From contig OX457025.1 of assembly GCA_949752745.1 (NCBI GenBank), positions 53,353,869-53,417,868 of the forward strand: a DNA stretch of 64,000 nucleotides. The letters run 5' to 3'. The translations under genes were made by a program, and so were the position numbers. This document shows positions 58,081 to 64,000 of the stretch, one piece after another; position 1 is the stretch's first letter, and the number at the start of each line of letters is the position of its first letter. The notes under the pieces were generated by a model. That model had not been told where the DNA came from, made no database searches, and was given only the letters and a program-made list of their open reading frames with translations. The DNA comes from Protula sp. h YS-2021. Lineage: Eukaryota; Annelida; Polychaeta; Sabellida; Serpulidae.

Positions 58081-59339
58081 AAGAAAATGGTACACCCTCT
58101 TGATGCAAGAACTGGGTAGTCTACAAAACCCAGGTTCAGAAAGGGTGCAACAATGCTATCTTCGATCACTACCATAGCAAACAGCAGTTAGATGTGAAAA
58201 AAAAAACAAAAAAAAATCAAAATAAAAATATTCAATTTTCACTTAATAAAAATTGCAGGTATCTAATTTTTTTAACTATTAACACTCTATGATACACTAT
58301 CCACACTATATAACAAATGCGCTATCAACACTATATAGCAGAATATGAGTATTCAATACGACTCGCCTGGATATCCAATTTGTTCTGTTGTATTCCTTTT
58401 GCCAGATGCATAAGAAAATTAGTAAGTTCTCGTTTTACATGGGTTTCATAACGAAATTCTTAATTGCATTTTCCCCTAAAACATTCTGATAGGTTGTGCC
58501 GAATAAAATTACTCACTGGAGTCGTTGTACCCATTGGTTCTCATAAACTGCAATCGCAAACAGCTCACCGTGACACGAGTACTCAGGCAACACGGAATGC
58601 AATTATATACGCCGTGACTTGATTGCAATCCGTTTTCAGGTGAGTGACACGGATACTCAGAAATCACAAACTGCACTTAAACGAAACATTCAATTATTGT
58701 AATTAATTTTCAAACACTCCAAGCCTGTCGTCTCGGTAACTAATTGCAATTAAGGCTAACATTGTGTCTCATTGATCTTAATTCTGGTAGTTGTATGATG
58801 ATCTTTTTTGTACCTGTCTGCCCGAAAACGAACGCCAAAAAAATACATTTAATGGCTATTCGCTGGCAACAAACTGGCATATCATCCATGATGACATCTT
58901 CTTTTCTCTCTTCTAAAATGAGCAGGACTCTCGTGACACCAAGGCTGCGTATCTACCGCACACGAGCCCCAAAAAAATTAATAACACTGGCAATTCGCTT
59001 GCAATAAACCGGCATGTACTCTTTCTGAACATATTGCTTCAGGTATCTCATATATCCCTCTATATATTATCTTTCAACATGTAGGCATCATGGCCGTATG
59101 GCTTGTTTTATTTACTTCCGACATACGTGAATCTCGTTCTGTTCGAGAAGACATTTGCCTCATATCGTTTAACGGGATTTTATTTTCAGTCAATTCATTT
59201 TAAATATCCACTTTATTTTGCCCCATCTTTTTTGCAGCGAGATATCGATAGATTTCTTTTCACAAATACGTAGTTTTGAAACTGTATTATCATTACTTTT
59301 TTGTGCTATTTGCATTTTTTAAGTGCGAAGTTTTCTAAA
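58081..59339. other. Non-coding, mixed repeats
   Basis: A-rich run near 58195-58215. GTGACAC/ACTCAG words lie at 58570-58660. An imperfect two-copy repeat at about 58830-58880 and 58960-59015 shares CCAAAAAAAT and GGCAATTCGCT words. A short plus-strand frame over 58744-59007 has no recognisable feature. Confidence 0.4.
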
Positions 59340-60345
59340 CTTCCCGCTAAACATAAGAACGTTTTTGTTTGGCTGTGAAAAGGTTATAACGTTTTCCTAA
59401 CAAAAAACGAACCTTTTTTGGTTATAAAAATTCAGCAACCAAATGAAACCGTTATTTTACAAACCGAAATCTAACCTAATTTGGTTTTAGAAACGTTACA
59501 TTTATCAACCAAATAAGAACTTTTTTCCAAACCAAAAACAAACGTATGGTATTAGAACGTTATTCAAATTGATTTTTAAAGAACCAAAAACAAACGTTTT
59601 GTATAAGGACGTTATTATATTAAGAATGCCATATATTGGAACGTCAAGGAAATGTTATAGGCACTTTAATACTTTTTTAAAAGTAACTTTAGATATGAAT
59701 GATATATTTGCAATAACAAGAATTACATTTTACATGCGATACTTCAAATTCAATTCCCATGTATTTAACTAATTACTGTAATCTATAACTAAGCATTAAA
59801 TGGGCAGATAAAAAAGCCCATAAAAAAGGAGGGAGGTAGACCTTGGGGGAATTTCCATACGGAGAATTGTTCGGGGGGAGACGGGGCGATTCGAAGTGGG
59901 AAAAGTAGGGGAGGTGGGAGTTGGTTTAGAGGAATTGTCTTAGGCGGACATCTGAATGGATGCGTCGTGGCGTAGAGGTAAGCTCGTCGCTTTGGATGCC
60001 AGAGGTTCCCGGTTCAAACTCAGCCAGGTGTGACTGTTTCGTGAAATGTAAGTTGCAAAAAAATTATGGTAGTTCTTAAATATGATGTGATGTGATGCTT
60101 GTGCAAGGTGCAGCCTCCCAGAGTAAATAAGTTTCCTATTTTGAAGAATGTTGAAGGATATTTTTCAAATCTTTTGTTTTACGCACGTTTCACGAAAAAG
60201 GTTTTCTTAAGGTTATGTATGAAACGTTCTAAAATGCTTTTTTATAAAACGCTTTTAGAACGCTGCTGGAAAAACGTTTTCAGGCATTTCATATACAACC
60301 TTAAACGTTCTTTGCAACTTTAAAAGGTTCGGAAAAAAACTCTTT
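59340..60345. repeat. AACGTT-rich region, possible non-autonomous transposon
   Basis: AACGTT or AAACGTT words lie near 59350, 59388, 59487, 59552, 60208, 60275 and 60305, with a repeated AACCAAAAACAAACGT at about 59531 and 59583. They occur on both sides of a G-rich purine stretch (59826-59935) and a tRNA-like head. I could not define ends or duplications. Confidence 0.35.
59957..60034 (+). ncRNA. tRNA-Pro-like SINE head (A and B boxes)
   Basis: GTGGCGTAGAGGTA (about 59967) resembles a Pol III A box and GGTTCAAACTC (60010-60020) a B box, at tRNA spacing. The middle CGCTTTGGATGC matches the anticodon arm of tRNA-Pro with TGG. The acceptor and T arms do not pair well, so this is a tRNA-derived SINE head or tRNA relic rather than a working tRNA. 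Confidence 0.5.
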
Positions 60346-61316
60346 AAAATGTTATTACAACCAAATTTGTATTATCACCAATTGTTTTCTTGTTTAAAAT
60401 CAACTATGAAAGTGTTCATGAATTTTTACTCCCAAATTCTTATTTTCTGATAACTTCAGTCTCTTATTTTCTGATAGCTTATTTTCTGAAAGCTTCATTT
60501 CTCCTCTATTTTACATAGAACTGGAATAATATTTATTATGCTGATTTATGGAAACATGGTGGGCAGTTAAAAAGGATGAATTTTGTGATATAGTGACTGA
60601 ATTGAATTTATAGACTGTGCATATCTGAGATCTCATGGAGAAAATTGCGTGATGCAAAGTATCGAATGATTGTTTGGGTAAAGTTGAAAGTACTTGTTAA
60701 TTAATAATGAAAAGCTTAAACGGAACCATTTTGTTTATGTGCTTTCTGTTGTATATGTTTGTGTGTATGTATGTGTGTGGGTATGTTTGTGTGTGTTGTA
60801 AAACCGGATTTTGTCAGCTGTCTTGATTCACCTTTTGGGATTGTCTTTGACGTATATTGGACAGGGACGCTAAAATGTGAAATGTTGTGTCGAGCCGAGC
60901 CGTTTTTATTATTATACTTTTAATAGCTGGGGGCATTTTTAACGTAGTCATTTTGACCCACCTTGCAGAATTCGGGGGCACTTTGTCCGGGTCATTTTGT
61001 CCGTAGTAATTTTGACTGAATACCGCCCATACAATCATAAATTTTACCCCAAAGCGCGGTTTGTTAAATAACAAGTTTGACCAAGAAAAAGTCCCAGCTT
61101 ACGAAAAGCAATAAGACCAATTCCAACGCGCATGAGCAAGGGAATTTCCCAGTGAAATTGGGCTTCAAAAGATGAGACGGCAAAGAACTAGCTTAGTAAT
61201 TAATTTAGCACCGGACCAGAACATAGACCGATAAATGCATACAAAGATTTTTCCCAGAAAAATGGGAAACAGATTTTTTTTGTACCCCTGGTAGACGGGA
61301 TAGTCTGTCATAGATA
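60346..61316. other. Non-coding with TG-rich microsatellite
   Basis: A TG/TATG-rich simple repeat lies at about 60751-60799. Around 60930-61015 the words TCATTTTG and TTTGTCCG recur and open an 86-codon minus-strand frame that looks repeat-derived. No gene seen. Confidence 0.45.
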
Positions 61317-62150
61317 CCTTTGAACAACGCTCGCATTTCGGACCAGTGCGCATATTTATGTAACTTGCCTCGATGAGCGGTTCCTATTCAGACAAGTGCG
61401 CATGTTTATTTAATTTGCGTTGATGCGAGGCTTTCATTTTGGAACAGTGCACATGTTTATTTAACTTGCGTTGATTCGCGGTTCGCATTTCGGACCAGCG
61501 CGCATGTTTATTTCCCTTGTTTTTATGTGCGGTTCTTATTTCGGATCAGTGCACATGTTTATTTGCCTTGTGTTGATGTGTGGTTTTTATTTCAGACCAA
61601 TGCGCATGTTTATTTTACTTGCGTTGATGAGCGGTACTTATTTTGGACAAGTGCACAAGTTTTCTTAGGTTGTCTTGATGCGCGGTTCGCATTTCGAACC
61701 AGTTTGCATGTTTATTTAACTTGCATTGATGCACGGTGCTTATTTTTACCTTTGCATATGTTTATTTAACTTGCCTCGATGTGCGGTTTGCATTTCGAAC
61801 CAGTGCGCATGTTTCTTTAGGTTGCGTTGATGCGCGGTTAGCATTTCGGACTACTGCGCATGTCTATTCAACTTTCGCCGATGTGTGGTTCTTTTCTCGG
61901 ACCAGTGCGCATGTTAATTTAACTTGCTTTTATGCGCGGTGCGTATTTTGGACCAGTGCGCATGTTTATTTTTCTTCCGTCGATGCGCGGTTCACATTTC
62001 GGACCAATGCGCATGTTTATTTAACTTGCATCGATGCGCAGTGCTTATTTTGGACTACGGTGCATGCGTATGTAATTTGCATCGGTGTGCGGTTGTTAAA
62101 TCTGACAACTGCGCAAGTTCATTTAACTTGCTTTTATGCGCTGTAGGAGG
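61317..62150 (+). repeat. 51-bp minisatellite, about 16 copies
   Basis: Unit pattern GCGCATGTTTATTTAACTTG followed by a TTGATGCGCGG / TTCGCATTTCGGACCAGT half, repeating every 51 bp. Copies differ by 10-25 percent by eye. Because 51 is divisible by three, open frames of up to 136 codons with a 17-residue period persist on the plus strand. Divergence and frame switching argue against a protein. Confidence 0.88.
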
Positions 62151-62224
62151 GGATTTTTTTTCTTCAAAAATGATGAAAAAAAATTCAAAAGTTTTCCAAT
62201 TCACTCTAAAAGCATGACCCCCTA

Positions 62225-64000
62225 GAAACGGCTCATGAAAAATAAATGAAATCTGATAAAAACTGTACGACTAAATGCATTTTGAATCGTTTTTTTTTTT
62301 CAAGAATTCCCCGAAAATTCCCTGATCGACTCAAAAAGCACAAGCCGTATTCACGACACCCTAAGCATGCCCCTGTCCCAAAATAAACGATGCCTGATCA
62401 AAACTGTAGAAGATTCATTTAGAGGTATTTTCATCAAAGCTCCCCCCCCCCCCCCCGAATCAAAAATTCCCAAATAGCACAAGCAATATGCCCGACCCAC
62501 CTAAGGATGCTTCTACCAAAAATAAATGAAATCGGATAAAAACTGTAGGGGGAAATGCATTTTGAAGCTTTTTCTTCAAAAGCTCCCTAAAATTTAAAAA
62601 AAAATCGACTAAAAAGCACAAGCCGTACTCACGACCCTTTAGGGGTGAATCATACCAAAAATAAATGACATCGGATTAAAAATGTAGGAGGAGATACATT
62701 TTATTTTTTTTTCTTCAAAAATTCCCCCAAAATTCAAAAACTCAACTGATAGACTAAAAAAAGCACAAGCCTCATGTACGACCGCTTAGGGATGTCTCAC
62801 ACAAAAATAAATGGCATCGAATCAAAATTGCAGCAGCAGATGCATTTTGAATTATTTTCCAAATATTTGCTAAAAAAATTCCCCAAAAATTCTTAAGTCA
62901 TCCGATCGACTAAAAATGCACAAGCCCTATGTGTTACCGCTTAGGGATGCCTCACACCACAAATAAATGACATCGAATCAAAATTGTAGGAGTAGATGCA
63001 TGTTGAATTATTTTCGAAATATTTTTTTCAAAAATTCTCCAAAAATACAAAAATTGTCCGATCAACTAAAAAGCCAAAACCCGTATGCACGACCCTTTAG
63101 GGGTGCCTCATGCCAAAAATAAATGACATCGGGTAAAAAATGTAGGAGGATATACATTTTGAAATTTTTTCTTCAAAAATTTGACAAAAATTCAAAAACC
63201 ACCCGATCGACTACAAATCACAAACCGTATGCACGACCGCTCAGGGATGTCTCATATCAAAAATAAATGACATCGAATCAAAATTGTAGGAGTAGATGCA
63301 TTTTGAATTATTTTTGGAATTTTTGCTTAAAAAATCTCCAAAAATATAAAAATTGTCCGATTGACTAAAAAAGCACAAGCCGTATGCGTGACCCTTTAGT
63401 GGTGCCTCATACCAAAAATAAATGACATCGAATCAAAAATGTAGGAGGAAAGTACATTTTAAATTTTTTCTTCAAGAATTCCCCAAAAATTAAAAAATCA
63501 CGCGATCGACTAAAAATGCACAAGCCCTATGTGTGACCGCTTAGGGATGCCTCACACCACAAATAAATGACATCGAATCAAAATTGTAGAAGTAGATGCA
63601 TTTTAAATTACTTTTGAAATTTTTCCTTTGAAAAATCTCAAAAAATACAAAAATTGTCCGATCGACTGAAAAAGCACAACCGTATGCACGACCCTTTAGG
63701 GGTGCCTCATGCCAAAAATAAATGACATCGGGTCAAAAATGTAGGAGATACATTTTGATTTTTTTTTCAAAAATTCGACAAAAATTCAAAAACCACATGA
63801 TCGACTAAAAACACAAGCCGTATGCACGACCGCTTAGGGATGTCTCATACCAAAAATAAATGACATCGAATCAAAATTGTACGAGTAGATGCATTTTGAA
63901 TTATTTTTGGAATTTTTTCTTAAAAAATCTCCAAAAACACAAAAATTGTCCGATCGACTAAAAAGGCACAAGCCGTATGCGTGACCCTTTAGTGGTGCCT
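62225..64000 (+). repeat. Satellite field, monomer about 140-155 bp, running off the window
   Basis: AAAATAAATGACATCG (or close) recurs near 62237, 62380, 62517, 62655, 62803, 62958, 63113, 63259, 63412, 63558, 63712 and 63850. Each is followed by AAAATTGTAGGAG-type words, an A/T-rich core, CCGATCGACTAAAAA and CACAAGCCGTATG...GACC. A C-run sits near 62443. From about 62900 onward, every fourth monomer matches best, giving a repeat of about 600 bp. Confidence 0.9.

Noticed and set aside
59957..60034. Functional tRNA-Pro gene
   Set aside because: A and B boxes and anticodon arm are recognisable, but acceptor and T stems do not pair properly.
60814..61074. 86-codon minus-strand ORF
   Set aside because: Driven by repeated TCATTTTG/TTTGTCCG words; no family features.
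61471..62217. Plus-strand ORFs with a 17-residue period as a repeat protein
   Set aside because: Fully explained by the 51-bp minisatellite; frames switch between copies and no start or flanking gene structure is seen.

Overview
The window is animal genomic DNA, most likely from an invertebrate. It is AT-rich and has no bacterial gene organisation. It holds a Ty3/gypsy-type LTR retroelement, a tRNA-derived SINE-like head, minisatellites and a satellite field. I see no intact host gene and cannot name the phylum from sequence alone. Nearly everything of note lies in one object: an LTR retroelement on the minus strand from 1922 to 55253 (53.3 kb). It is bounded by two LTRs of 349 and 340 bp that read TGTGAAA...TTTCACA and is flanked by a 4-bp target duplication, TTAT. 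Next to the 5' LTR is a 13-nt match to the 3' end of a tRNA-Leu (primer site, 54900-54912). Next to the 3' LTR is a polypurine tract (2274-2289).

Reading along the minus strand from 55253 downward, the element has: 5' LTR; primer-binding site; a long degraded leader with a gag-like N-terminal ORF; gag; protease (DTGAS); reverse transcriptase (YLDD); RNase H; integrase (H2C2 zinc site, DDE residues and GPY/F, broken by a frameshift); an unrelated Cys-pair accessory ORF in ruins; polypurine tract; 3' LTR. The gag-PR-RT-RH-IN order is the Ty3/gypsy order.

The unusual part is 8008-52892. A segment running from near the start of gag into the RT/RNase H connection is tandemly repeated 14 times in direct orientation, with periods of 3330, 3342, 3366-3368 and, for two deleted units, 2289 bp. 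Every one of the 13 internal junctions joins RT to gag at the same base, with 1-bp microhomology, and keeps the reading frame. This makes RT-gag fusion ORFs and one 966-codon PR-RT-gag ORF. Without the extra copies the element would be about 11.8 kb. Interior units are almost identical while the two LTRs differ at about a dozen sites by eye, and the outer edges of the array are visibly more diverged. This suggests the array grew after insertion and has been homogenised by unequal exchange or conversion. All copies share stops in the gag zinc-knuckle region, so the amplified founder was probably already defective. I read this as a retrotransposon interior turning into a satellite array inside its own LTRs; an assembly artefact must be excluded.

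The left flank (1-1917) has a three-and-a-bit copy repeat of about 127 bp and nothing coding. The right flank (55258-64000) has a broken Ulp1-like (C48) cysteine peptidase gene on the minus strand with a possible upstream ORF, a tandem repeat of about 350 bp, an AACGTT-rich stretch around a tRNA-Pro-like SINE head, a 51-bp minisatellite, and a satellite field of about 150-bp monomers. Its second half shows a four-monomer, about 600-bp higher-order repeat that runs off the window end.
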